Shown: piece by piece, positions 24,834-33,174 of the stretch | Layout: every line of letters starts with the position of its first letter | Position numbering within the stretch: the first letter of the stretch is position 1 | Assembly: GCA_007134225.1 (NCBI GenBank) | Contig: SLLE01000116.1 | Span: 1-57,671 of the forward strand | DNA from: Tindallia sp. | GTDB lineage: Bacteria > Bacillota > Clostridia > Peptostreptococcales > Tindalliaceae | DNA: 57,671 nucleotides | Direction of reading: 5' to 3' | Translations under genes and position numbers: made by a program | Notes under the pieces: model-generated | Database searches by the model: none | Told to the model about the DNA's origin: nothing | Seen by the model: the letters and a program-made list of their open reading frames with translations, nothing else

Positions 24834-25872
24834 ATCATTAAACTGTCCTCCGAAGGGATGGATCACCATGGGGATTGAGACCAGCTGTGACGAAACGGCG
24901 GTAAGCCTGATGGAGGATGGAAGAAAAGTGCTGTCCAGCGTTATTGCCTCTCAAATACCTGAACACCGGAAATTTGGCGGCGTGGTGCCGGAAGTGGCCT
25001 CCAGGCATCATCTGGAATGTATTCATCAGGTGGTGGAAGAAGCCATGGAAAAGGCAGGGAAAACATTGGAAGAAGTGGATCAAATGGCGGTCACCTATGG
25101 ACCAGGCTTGGTGGGGGCTTTGCTGGTAGGCGTTGCCTATGGAAAAGCCATGGCCTATGCGCTGGAGGTGCCGCTAAACGGCGTCCATCATATCGAAGGT
25201 CATTTGCAGGCGAATTTTATCCAGTACCCGGAACTGGAGCCGCCACTGCTGGCGTTGATAGTATCCGGTGGTCACACGCATTTGGTGAAAATGACGGATT
25301 ATGGAAGCTATGAAATTCTTGGGAAAACCAGGGATGACGCGGCAGGAGAAGCCTTTGATAAAATTGCCCGGGCTTTGGGGCTGGGTTATCCAGGCGGTCC
25401 CTTGATCGATGAGCAGGCTCAGAAAGGAGATCCGGAAGCCATTGCGTTTCCGAGGGCTTTTCTGGAAGAGGCGAATTATGATTTTAGCTTCAGCGGCCTG
25501 AAATCTGCAGTGTTGAATTACCTGAACAGCAGCCGTATGAAGGGGGGGATCATCTCAATACCGGATGTGGCCGCCAGCTTTCAGCAGGCAGTCGTGGACG
25601 TGTTGGTGGAAAAAACCATGGCCTGCGCCCGGGAACACCAGCTGCTGCAGGTGGTCTTGTCCGGAGGCGTAGCGGCTAATTCTCTGCTGCGAGGCCAGTT
25701 GGAGAATGCCTGCCAAAAGGAAGGGAAAAGCTTTCATGTGCCGGAATTATATCTTTGTACGGACAATGCTGCCATGATTGCCTGTGCCGGTTACTATGAC
25801 TATTGCTTGGGATATCGTTCCGGCTTGGAGCTGAACGCTGCTGCCAGTGTACCCATCGGACAGCGGCCTTAG
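24814..25872 (+). CDS. tsaD: tRNA t6A threonylcarbamoyltransferase TsaD
   Basis: The 352-residue catalytic subunit that moves the threonylcarbamoyl group from its AMP adduct to tRNA A37. The family start MGIETSCDETAVS follows an 18-residue N-terminal extension; metal ligands are H126 and H130 (HHIEGH), with SGGHTHLVKM and a C-terminal CTDNAAMIA whose Asp is the third ligand. AAGGAG stands 7 bases before the ATG at 24814, but an internal ATG at 24868 would give the usual N-terminus. It completes tsaE/B/D although three envelope-stress-type genes intervene. Its stop overlaps that of the convergent ABC-F gene. Confidence 0.96.
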   Translation: MPHLHHKSLNCPPKGWITMGIETSCDETAVSLMEDGRKVLSSVIASQIPEHRKFGGVVPEVASRHHLECIHQVVEEAMEKAGKTLEEVDQMAVTYGPGLVGALLVGVAYGKAMAYALEVPLNGVHHIEGHLQANFIQYPELEPPLLALIVSGGHTHLVKMTDYGSYEILGKTRDDAAGEAFDKIARALGLGYPGGPLIDEQAQKGDPEAIAFPRAFLEEANYDFSFSGLKSAVLNYLNSSRMKGGIISIPDVAASFQQAVVDVLVEKTMACAREHQLLQVVLSGGVAANSLLRGQLENACQKEGKSFHVPELYLCTDNAAMIACAGYYDYCLGYRSGLELNAAASVPIGQRP

Positions 25873-27803
25873 TCTCCCTCTTCCTCTAACTTGGATTCCC
25901 ACTGTTTGTAAAGGATATCCAGTTTGATTTTTAAGGCCTGGGTTTCCTGGTGGAGTTTTTTGCTTTTGACCGGATCCTGAAATACTTCCGGCAGGCACAT
26001 GGCTGCTTCTGCTTCCTGGATCTCTTTCTCCGTTTCTTCCAGTTCTTTTTCCAGGGTTTCCACCTCTTTTCGATGGGCTTTGGCCTGTTGGCGCAGCTCT
26101 CGATCTTTTTTTCGATCTTGTTTGGACTGTGTTCGGGTAATCGAGACCGTTGGTTCTGGTTCTGCCTCTAGTTCCAATTGTCTTTTTTTTGCCAGGTAAT
26201 CGTCATAGTTGCCCAGGTACGTGGTTGTGCCTTCCGCTGAAAGCTCCAACACTTTATTGGCAATACGATTAATAAAATAACGGTCGTGGGAAATGAAAAA
26301 GATGGTCCCGTCATATCCCTGCAGCGATGCTTCCAGGTTTTCTCTGGCAGGAATGTCCAGGTGGTTGGTAGGTTCGTCCAACAGCAATAAATTATGAGGT
26401 GACAGCATGATTTTCAGTAAAGAAAGCCTGGCTTTTTCGCCTCCGCTTAATAAATGAATAGGCTTGAATACATCGTCACCAAAAAATAGAAAGGAGCCCA
26501 GACAGGTGCGCAGAGAGGAATCTTTCATTCGAGGAAAGTTTTCCTGCAGCTCTTCGATCACGGTGAATTGTTCATTTAACTGGGTCAGCTCCTGATGGTA
26601 ATAAGCAGGCTCCACTTGATGACCCATCTCAATGGTCCCTTCTTCGGCGTCGAGCAGTCCCATGGCAATTCTGAATAAAGTGGTCTTTCCGATGCCATTA
26701 GGACCAACCAGCGCCATTCGGTCACCTCGCTCCAAGGTGAAGGAAATTTGTTGAAAGAGTGGCGGTTGATCCGGCCATGCTTTACTAAGGTTTTCTGCTG
26801 TCAGCACATGACGGCCGCTGGCGTTCTGAATTTGAAACCGCAGGGATGAAAGCGTCGGAGTGGCGTAGCGTCGCTGGCCTGACTCCATTTTTTCCAGCTT
26901 CTTTTCACGACTGGCGGCACGTTTTGCCAGTTTTTCCGTTCCATGCTGTTTTAAGCGCCGAACCAGATCCTCCTGTTGCTTTATCTCTTTTTCCTGTCGG
27001 ATACGAGTGCGTTCCTGCGCCTCCAACAGGGCGCGCTTCTTTTTGAGAGCAGTGGTATAACTGCCTTCAAAGTCCATTAAATGCGTCTGATCCAGTTCCA
27101 ATGTACGATCCGTCACCTGATCCAGAAAGTAACGATCGTGTGAAATGATTAACAGAGTCGAGGGATAATTCTTTAAAAAGCCTTCCAGCCATTCAACAGA
27201 TTGAATATCTAAGTGATTGGTGGGCTCATCGAGAAAGATCAGGTCTGGTTTGCTAAGGAGAAGACGCGCCAGAGCCAGGCGTGTTTTTTGTCCGCCGCTG
27301 AGAATGGCTGCCGGCCGGTGGTAGTCATCTCCATAAAATCCAAGACCATTCAGGACGCCGCGCACCTCGCTGCGAAAGCCATAGCCATTTTGGCCTTCGA
27401 ATTCCTCGGTCAGCAAACTGTATTCCTGCATTATAGTCTCCAGATCTTCTTCCTTGCCGGTCAAAGGTCCCAGTTCACTCATGCGGTTTTCCATTTCACG
27501 AAGGTTTTTCTCCATCTCGATCAACGGGGCGAAAATAGACATCAGATGGTCATAAACCGTTTCTTCCGGCTCAAAATGAAGCAGTTGATCCTGTCGTCCC
27601 AGCTTGATGCTGTTGGGGATTTGAATGGAACCATGGTCATAGGGAAGATCTCCTGCCATGATTTGAAAGAGGGTGGATTTTCCAGCACCATTGGCACCCA
27701 CCAACCCCACTTTCTCTTTGTGGCGGACAGAAAAGGATATTTGATCCAAAAGGATGTCGGTTCCAAAGCTCTTGCTCAGCTGACTTACAGATAAGACAAT
27801 CAT
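25869..27803 (-). CDS. ABC-F family ATPase (YdiF/Uup-like)
   Basis: A 644-residue soluble protein with two ABC ATPase domains and no membrane segment, hence ABC-F, a class that acts on ribosomes. Domain 1 has GANGAGKST, LSGGQKTRLALARLL and DEPTNHLD; domain 2 has GPNGIGKTT, LSGGEKARLSLL and DEPTNHLD. A basic linker (about 250-320) lies between them, and a charged coiled coil (about 550-640) ends the protein as in YdiF/Uup. It may be a housekeeping translation factor; antibiotic-resistance ABC-F proteins look similar, but nothing here points to resistance. The ATG has AAGGAG upstream. Confidence 0.92.
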   Translation of the reverse strand: MIVLSVSQLSKSFGTDILLDQISFSVRHKEKVGLVGANGAGKSTLFQIMAGDLPYDHGSIQIPNSIKLGRQDQLLHFEPEETVYDHLMSIFAPLIEMEKNLREMENRMSELGPLTGKEEDLETIMQEYSLLTEEFEGQNGYGFRSEVRGVLNGLGFYGDDYHRPAAILSGGQKTRLALARLLLSKPDLIFLDEPTNHLDIQSVEWLEGFLKNYPSTLLIISHDRYFLDQVTDRTLELDQTHLMDFEGSYTTALKKKRALLEAQERTRIRQEKEIKQQEDLVRRLKQHGTEKLAKRAASREKKLEKMESGQRRYATPTLSSLRFQIQNASGRHVLTAENLSKAWPDQPPLFQQISFTLERGDRMALVGPNGIGKTTLFRIAMGLLDAEEGTIEMGHQVEPAYYHQELTQLNEQFTVIEELQENFPRMKDSSLRTCLGSFLFFGDDVFKPIHLLSGGEKARLSLLKIMLSPHNLLLLDEPTNHLDIPARENLEASLQGYDGTIFFISHDRYFINRIANKVLELSAEGTTTYLGNYDDYLAKKRQLELEAEPEPTVSITRTQSKQDRKKDRELRQQAKAHRKEVETLEKELEETEKEIQEAEAAMCLPEVFQDPVKSKKLHQETQALKIKLDILYKQWESKLEEEGD

Positions 27804-27854
27804 GTATAGGCTCCTTTATTGGTGGTTAATAAGGCTGAATATGGAGAAAATTAA

Positions 27855-27901
27855 ATTGTTAAAAAAAAAACGTTTTTTTCTCTGTCATTTTATATTATAA
27901 T
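27855..27901 (+). promoter_or_regulatory. rex upstream region: Rex half-site and -10
   Basis: ATTGTTAA (27855-27862) matches one half of the clostridial Rex operator TTGTTAA-N4-TTAACAA; the other half is replaced by an A10-CG-T7 tract. TATAAT at 27896-27901 is a good -10 without a clear -35. Autoregulation by Rex is possible but weakly supported. Confidence 0.35.
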
Positions 27902-27945
27902 GGACATTGAACATCCTGTCATCCCGAGATAATGAGGTGAAGAAA

Positions 27946-28599
27946 TTGAAGAAAGATCTAAAAAATGTGTCAATGGCCGTCATTCGAAGACTGCCAAAGT
28001 ATCATCGGCGTCTGAAAGAACTCATGGAGAAAGATGTGACAAGGATTTCGTCCAAAGAGCTAAGTGCGATGATTGGCTTTACAGCTTCCCAGATCCGTCA
28101 GGATCTCAATTGCTTTGGGGGGTTCGGGCAGCAGGGTTACGGTTATGATGTGGCGGAGCTTTATTCGGAAATCAGCCGAATACTGGGATTGACCCAACAT
28201 TATAACACGGTGATTATCGGTGCCGGAAATTTGGGGCAGGCTATCGCCAACTACTCAAACTTCGAAAAACGAGGCTTTCATGTACTGGCCTTGTTTGAAA
28301 AAAATCCAAGGCTTATTGGTTTGAAAATTCGCGATATCCCTGTGATTGACATCGATGATTTGGAAGAATTTGCCGAGGACAAAGAGATAGAAATCGGTGT
28401 GATCTGTACCAATTCAGAAAATGCTCAGGATGTAGCGGACAAGTTGGTAAAACTGCCGGTAAAGGCAATTTGGAACTTTGCTCCGGTGGATATTGATTTG
28501 CCGGAACATATTATTCAGGAAAATGTCCATTTAAGCGATAGCTTGTATGTTATTTCCTATTTGTTGAAGATGCAAAATGAAGAAATGGAAGAATCGTAA
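27946..28599 (+). CDS. rex: Redox-sensing transcriptional repressor Rex
   Basis: A 217-residue NADH/NAD+-sensing repressor. The N-terminal winged helix (about 1-75) contains SSKELSAMIGFTASQIRQDLNCFG; the Rossmann domain has IIGAGNLGQAIANY; the C-terminal helix that swaps between subunits is at the end. High NADH releases it from genes of fermentation and reductive metabolism. Several in-frame starts exist (TTG 27907, GTG 27937, TTG 27946); GAGGTG at 27934-27939 best fits TTG 27946 and the family length. Confidence 0.95.
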   Translation: MKKDLKNVSMAVIRRLPKYHRRLKELMEKDVTRISSKELSAMIGFTASQIRQDLNCFGGFGQQGYGYDVAELYSEISRILGLTQHYNTVIIGAGNLGQAIANYSNFEKRGFHVLALFEKNPRLIGLKIRDIPVIDIDDLEEFAEDKEIEIGVICTNSENAQDVADKLVKLPVKAIWNFAPVDIDLPEHIIQENVHLSDSLYVISYLLKMQNEEMEES

Positions 28600-28618
28600 G
28601 ACGGATTGCCTTCAAACC

Positions 28619-28647
28619 CGGATATCCAAGGATATCCGCTTTTTTTT
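28619..28647 (+). terminator. Terminator after rex
   Basis: CGGATATCC and GGATATCCG are separated by AA and followed by C and eight T. Confidence 0.85.
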
Positions 28648-28692
28648 ATGGTATAATAGTGCGTGAGCATGTAAGAAATGGGAGCGGATTTG

Positions 28693-29145
28693 ATGCGAAA
28701 TTATTATCATCAGATTTATGAATACATTGAAAAACTAACATACTTGTTGATGAAAGAAGACAAAAGAGGCAACGTGGTAGGAGTTGAATCCCTTCAACTG
28801 ATGGATGTGTTGTTAATGGTTTTAATTGATCATGGAAGTGGAGTGAGCATTCAAAAGCTGGTAGTGGAAACCGGATTAAAGCGCAATGATCTTGCTTCGG
28901 CGGTAAAACGCCTGGCAGAAAGAGATATGCTTCGGAAAGACAATGCTGAACAGGACCGAAGGATACAGGAGCTGGCTTTGACGGATCTGGGAAAAGAAAT
29001 GCTGTCGAAATTTCGGGATGAAAAACAGACTCAGTTATTCGAACTGCTCAATGAGTTTACTTTTAATGAAGAAAAGGCGATTTTGAAATTTCTTGTGAAG
29101 ATTGAAATGAAACATCGGGAAATCAATAGTGGGTCAGTTGTTTAG
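28693..29145 (+). CDS. MarR-like transcriptional regulator
   Basis: A 150-residue winged-helix protein of MarR type: an N-terminal helical dimer part, a helix-turn-helix (VSIQKLVVETGLKRNDLASAVKRLAERDML), a wing with DNAEQDRRIQELALTDLG, and a C-terminal helix. MarR proteins usually repress neighbouring genes and respond to small molecules or oxidants; no ligand or target is evident. The ATG at 28678 is in frame, but GGAG at 28681-28684 lies 8 bases before ATG 28693, which is preferred. A -10 TATAAT at 28652-28657 lies just after the rex terminator. Confidence 0.75.
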   Translation: MRNYYHQIYEYIEKLTYLLMKEDKRGNVVGVESLQLMDVLLMVLIDHGSGVSIQKLVVETGLKRNDLASAVKRLAERDMLRKDNAEQDRRIQELALTDLGKEMLSKFRDEKQTQLFELLNEFTFNEEKAILKFLVKIEMKHREINSGSVV

Positions 29146-29279
29146 GGCGTCTTCCTGTTTATTGAAAACTTTTGATAGCGTTATTAGAACAGTGTTTTTT
29201 TAGCAGGGCAAGCGGATGGGTTAAATAATCAATGAAAAAATTGACATATAATGAGCTTTATTCTTTCTGGAGGTTGGAT

Positions 29280-30089
29280 ATGAAGGTTACATTTTTGATT
29301 GGAACCAGCGGTACCGGTAAAAGCTATCAGGCGATGCACTTGGCAAGCCAGCGATCGATACGCTTTTTGATTGATGACGGTCTTTTGATAAAGGAAAACA
29401 AAATACTGGGTGGAAAATCAGCGAAACGAGAAGCTTCAAGGCTTGGGGCGGTTCGCCGGGCGCTGTTTATGGACCCGATGCACCGGAAAGAAGTGTTGGA
29501 TATCCTTGAAAGGGAAAAACCGGATACAATCATGATCCTGGGCACCTCACAGAAAATGGTGGATATCATCAGCGACAATCTGTCTCTGGGTGAGCCGGAC
29601 GAAGTTCTATGGATCCAGGATCTGGTGGGCAATGAAGAAATCAAACTGGCTCAAAAAATAAGAAGGCAGGAAGGGAAACATGTTATCCCCGTTCCTGCCT
29701 TGCAGTTAAAAAAAGATTTTTCCGGCTATTTTCTGAACCCCTTGAAAGCACTCCGCAGTCTTGGAAAGGAAAGCAGTTCCACCGCACATGATAAATCTGT
29801 TGTAAGGCCTACCTTCAGCTATATGGGAAATTATACCATTTCTGACGGTGTCATTCGAAGTCTTGTTCATTACAGCTTTCACAGGTTTCCGGAGGTGTCT
29901 CCCATTGGACGCACCTTCGTTCAAAACAGTGCTGCAGGGTTGCGAATTCAACTGGAAGTAAGGGTGGTTTATGGGGTTTCGATTCCTAAAACGCTGCGAA
30001 AGCTTCAAAACAGAATTGTAAGCGAAGTGGAGCATATGACTTCCTTCCATGTAGAGGAAGTACTGATTCAGGTTCGGAAGTTTCAATAA
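29280..30089 (+). CDS. P-loop NTPase fused to Asp23/Gls24-like domain
   Basis: A 269-residue protein of two parts. The N-terminal half begins MKVTFLIGTSGTGKS, a Walker A loop (residues 8-15, GTSGTGKS), and continues with a nucleotide kinase-like arrangement (IMILGTSQKMVDII). After a linker (about 155-180), residues 185-268 read as an Asp23/Gls24 (YloU/AmaP-associated) domain: YTISDGVIRSLVHYSFHRFPEV, then VVYGVSIPKTLRKLQNRIVSEVEHMT and VEEVLIQVRKF. GGAGG stands 6 bases before ATG 29280; the ATG at 29232 is less likely. I know no named protein of this design. Convergent with the hydantoinase gene. Confidence 0.7.
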   Translation: MKVTFLIGTSGTGKSYQAMHLASQRSIRFLIDDGLLIKENKILGGKSAKREASRLGAVRRALFMDPMHRKEVLDILEREKPDTIMILGTSQKMVDIISDNLSLGEPDEVLWIQDLVGNEEIKLAQKIRRQEGKHVIPVPALQLKKDFSGYFLNPLKALRSLGKESSSTAHDKSVVRPTFSYMGNYTISDGVIRSLVHYSFHRFPEVSPIGRTFVQNSAAGLRIQLEVRVVYGVSIPKTLRKLQNRIVSEVEHMTSFHVEEVLIQVRKFQ

Positions 30090-30131
30090 GCCTTACTTCT
30101 CTTTCTCCTCCGATCGCCTGACGGTTTTTTC

Positions 30132-31499
30132 TTAACCAAGGGGTTGTCGCTTGATAAACTGACCCCATCCTTTTTCGCCGAGGAAGGTTTCGCGATCGTA
30201 AACCAGTTTTCCGCGTGAGAAGGTTTTAACCGGGTAACCGGAAAATTCCACACCATCCCAGATAGTATGATCCACATTGGAGTGCATATTTTCCGGACGA
30301 ACGACAAAGGTTTTCTCCGGATCATATACCACCAAGTCTGCGTCGCTGCCAATGGCAATGGTTCCTTTCTGAGGGGAGCAGCCAAAGAATTGCGCAGGGT
30401 TGCTGGAACACACTTCCACCACTTTATTGAAGGAAAGGCGTCCTTTGTTGGCTTCACTTAGCATGTAAGGATACATATTTTCAATGCCCATGACGCCATT
30501 GGGAATTTTGGTGTAATCATCCAGACCGGCATTTTTTTCGTGAGACTGGAAGGGACAGTGATCCGTGGAGACAATGGAGACATCTCCCCGCTTAATGCCG
30601 TTCCATAAGGCGTCCTGACTTTCCGGCCCTTTGATGGGCGGTGAACAGACATAGTTCTGTGCGCCGTCATACTTATAGACTTCATTGGTAAAATACAAAT
30701 AATGGGGGCAAGTTTCTGCTAAAATGTCATAGCCTTCATTGCGTGCCCGGGAAATTTCATCCAAGCCTTCCTTGCAGGCCAGATGAGGAATATATAACGG
30801 TGTGTTGAAAGAGGTGGCCCAGTAAACAGCGCGTTTCACCGCTTCTGTCTCCACATACTCCTGGCGGCTCTGATAATGATACCAGGGATGAACCTTTCCT
30901 TCGGCCAGAAACTCTTCTGTATGCATATTGATGATATAGGGATTTTCTGCATGGACGGCCAAGCGGGCTCCCAGTTCCTTGGCGCGAATCATGGCCTTGA
31001 CCAGGGTTCCGTCATCGGTTGCCATGCCCTCTTTGCTGTAAATCATAAAGACTTTAAACTGATTAATGCCGAACTGAACAGCTTCTTCCATATCCTTTAA
31101 GATTTCAGGGTTTACATCTGTCAATGTGGCATGAAAAGAATAGTCGATGCAGGCTTCTTTTTCGCACAGTTGCTTCCTTTTTCGCAGAGTATCCATGATT
31201 TTTTCGCCGGGCTGCTGGATGACATAATCGAAAATGGTGGTCGTTCCGCCGCAAGCTGCGGCTCGGGTGCCGGATTCATAATCGTCGGCAGACTGGATGT
31301 TGTCCAGCGGCATGCCCAGATGCGTGTTGGCATCGATGGCTCCCGGAAGAACCAGTTGATCCGTGGCATCCACCATAGTGGCATCGCTATGATCCAAATC
31401 CTTGCCGATCAAAATCACTTTACCGTTTTTCACACCGATATCTGCCTGATACATATCCTTTGCTGTTACAATTGTTCCGTTCTTGATGATCAGATCCAT
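30132..31499 (-). CDS. Dihydropyrimidinase/D-hydantoinase-like amidohydrolase
   Basis: A 455-residue cyclic amidohydrolase, expected to open dihydrouracil, hydantoin or a related ring. The layout is complete: VLPGAIDANTHLGMPL, CGGTTTIFDY, the Lys that is carboxylated (K149 in QFKVFMIYSK), H183 (VHAEN), H239 (IPHLACKEG), D313 (VSTDHCPF) and NPAQFFG. One change stands out: the first His of the HxH metal motif is Asn (N58-T-H60). GGAGG lies 7 to 10 bases before TTG 31502 and ATG 31499. A minus-strand -10 TATAAT is at 31570-31565. No pyrimidine-catabolism partner gene is adjacent. Confidence 0.85.
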   Translation of the reverse strand: MDLIIKNGTIVTAKDMYQADIGVKNGKVILIGKDLDHSDATMVDATDQLVLPGAIDANTHLGMPLDNIQSADDYESGTRAAACGGTTTIFDYVIQQPGEKIMDTLRKRKQLCEKEACIDYSFHATLTDVNPEILKDMEEAVQFGINQFKVFMIYSKEGMATDDGTLVKAMIRAKELGARLAVHAENPYIINMHTEEFLAEGKVHPWYHYQSRQEYVETEAVKRAVYWATSFNTPLYIPHLACKEGLDEISRARNEGYDILAETCPHYLYFTNEVYKYDGAQNYVCSPPIKGPESQDALWNGIKRGDVSIVSTDHCPFQSHEKNAGLDDYTKIPNGVMGIENMYPYMLSEANKGRLSFNKVVEVCSSNPAQFFGCSPQKGTIAIGSDADLVVYDPEKTFVVRPENMHSNVDHTIWDGVEFSGYPVKTFSRGKLVYDRETFLGEKGWGQFIKRQPLG

Positions 31500-31626
31500 C
31501 AAATAAGAACCTCCTTATTTTTAATAATGATAGAATCTTTTAACGACTAAAAATCATTTTAACCATTATACCATAACCACGCAAATTCACCACGATTGCA
31601 ATGACTGCAGCAAGTAATAAAGATAG

Positions 31627-31655
31627 TTGTCAACGGGATTGGTTTTACATATAAT
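31627..31655 (+). promoter_or_regulatory. Sigma-A promoter of YpeB-like gene
   Basis: TTGTCA (31627-31632) and TATAAT (31650-31655) are 17 bases apart, 30 bases before the start codon. Confidence 0.8.
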
Positions 31656-31685
31656 AAAAGGACAGCGAAGAAAGAGGTGAGCCCA

Positions 31686-32999
31686 TTGAAACCCAATAAA
31701 TTAACAGGAATTGTGATGGCAGCTCTTTTCATAAGTATCGTAATGAATGGTATTATGTATCAGAGAATGGACCAGCAAAGTCATCATTTGAATCAGGTTC
31801 GTCAAATAGTGTCAGAGAACATCGAACGAAACACCAGGCACGGGATCAGGCAGATGAATCTACTGCTGGAATCCGAATCGCCGGAATCCTTGATGCGCCT
31901 TCAATGGTCTTTGGAGGAACTGGCCTCTGTGTTTCAGCAGTGGGTGATGCTGAATGAAACAAATGAGCAGCCCAATAAACGGCTTCAGGAAGGTCTTGCC
32001 GGGATGGAGACCCTGCGAAATACCATTGTGAATCATTTGGATCGTCGATTCCATCATCAGGGTCAGCATTTAACGCAATATGACCGGGAAATGCTGGAGA
32101 AAATGAAGGATCAGATGGAGCGTTTTCTTTTAATTTATCATAATATCGAAGGACGTTTAGATGAGCTAATCGATCCGGAAAACTCGGATGGCGGATTGGG
32201 ACAGGTAGCGGAACAAATCAACGAGACTGCGCTTCTCTATCGCCACAGTTCTATTCCGAACGAACACCCTGTCTATATGGAGCTGGAGGAATGTGAAGAA
32301 ATTGTCTTGGACACCATGGCATTTTTGAACCCGGAAAAGATCGAACCGGAACATGAAACGGTACAAATCCGTAATGGCGTGCACACCTATTCTATGCTGA
32401 TGCATTTTGGAGAGGATCAGGAAAGTCGTGTCCAGATCGATGCGATCAACGGTCGCATCAGAGAGTATCAAACGCTTCAATCCAGACCGGGCGAAGTCTC
32501 TCTAACACTGGAAGAGGCATTGGAGATGGCATTGCGCCATGTGGACATTGAAGGTGAGATGAAAAAAGAGGTTTATTTTCGGTCGGCTAATGGAACAACA
32601 GAAGAACCTTTTTATGCATTCCTTTTTGCGCCAATGAATTCTGGCATTGAAATCGTTAGCGATGCTTACCGGATACAAGTTTCTGCTGTGGACGGCAGAT
32701 TATTGCAGCTTCAAAACGGATATTGCAGTACAGAAGTTCCCAACACTCCGGTAGTGTACTCAAGACAGGATCTTCAACGTCAATGGAGTGAAGAACTGGG
32801 AACCATGACTTACAACGGATTAAGCGTCGTAAGGTCTTTCGATACACGTTTCAAGCCAAAGCTGGCTCAAGGCTTCCGAATTAAAAAGGGAGGACAGCCT
32901 ACGATGATTTATTTTGATGTGCTGTCGGGAAACCTGATCCATGAGGGATTTCATATTTATGAACCAATACTGGAAAGACAGTTAAGAGTTAAGAGTTAA
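31686..32999 (+). CDS. Membrane-anchored PepSY-like protein (YpeB-like)
   Basis: A 437-residue protein with a single N-terminal membrane anchor (about 6-25), a long helical extracytoplasmic segment (about 30-200) and two C-terminal PepSY-like units, marked by VQIDAINGRIREYQTL and IQVSAVDGRLLQLQNG. This topology matches YpeB, which partners the spore cortex hydrolase SleB, but sequence identity looks low and no sleB gene is adjacent, so the name is withheld. GAGGTGA stands 5 bases before TTG 31686. The last codons (LRVKS) are written by a GTTAAGA repeat, see the next entry. Confidence 0.55.
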   Translation: MKPNKLTGIVMAALFISIVMNGIMYQRMDQQSHHLNQVRQIVSENIERNTRHGIRQMNLLLESESPESLMRLQWSLEELASVFQQWVMLNETNEQPNKRLQEGLAGMETLRNTIVNHLDRRFHHQGQHLTQYDREMLEKMKDQMERFLLIYHNIEGRLDELIDPENSDGGLGQVAEQINETALLYRHSSIPNEHPVYMELEECEEIVLDTMAFLNPEKIEPEHETVQIRNGVHTYSMLMHFGEDQESRVQIDAINGRIREYQTLQSRPGEVSLTLEEALEMALRHVDIEGEMKKEVYFRSANGTTEEPFYAFLFAPMNSGIEIVSDAYRIQVSAVDGRLLQLQNGYCSTEVPNTPVVYSRQDLQRQWSEELGTMTYNGLSVVRSFDTRFKPKLAQGFRIKKGGQPTMIYFDVLSGNLIHEGFHIYEPILERQLRVKS

Positions 33000-33001
33000 G
33001 A
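32981..33001 (+). repeat. GTTAAGA x3 direct repeat across a stop codon
   Basis: Three perfect 7-bp units GTTAAGA in tandem. The stop codon of the YpeB-like gene (32997-32999) is inside the repeat, so the 3' end of the gene may have been set by repeat DNA. The rest of the spacer to 33174 shows no gene. Confidence 0.7.
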
Positions 33002-33174
33002 ATTAATTGATCAGGAATAAGACCAGAACAGGGGATAGCTTACAGATGACGGGAGGAACTGGGATGTGAGGCAATGTACTCCGTGGTTTTTGGGGAACAT
33101 TACCTCCGCCCCACTCGTCCCACTGTTCCTCTGTTCCTTGTAAAACATGCATTGCAGAGAGGGGAAAGACAGAA

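Noticed and set aside
29241-29252. TTGACATATAAT as a promoter of the NTPase-Asp23 gene
   Set aside because: The two boxes are adjacent with no spacer, so they cannot act as -35 and -10 of one promoter; only a lone TATAAT is left.
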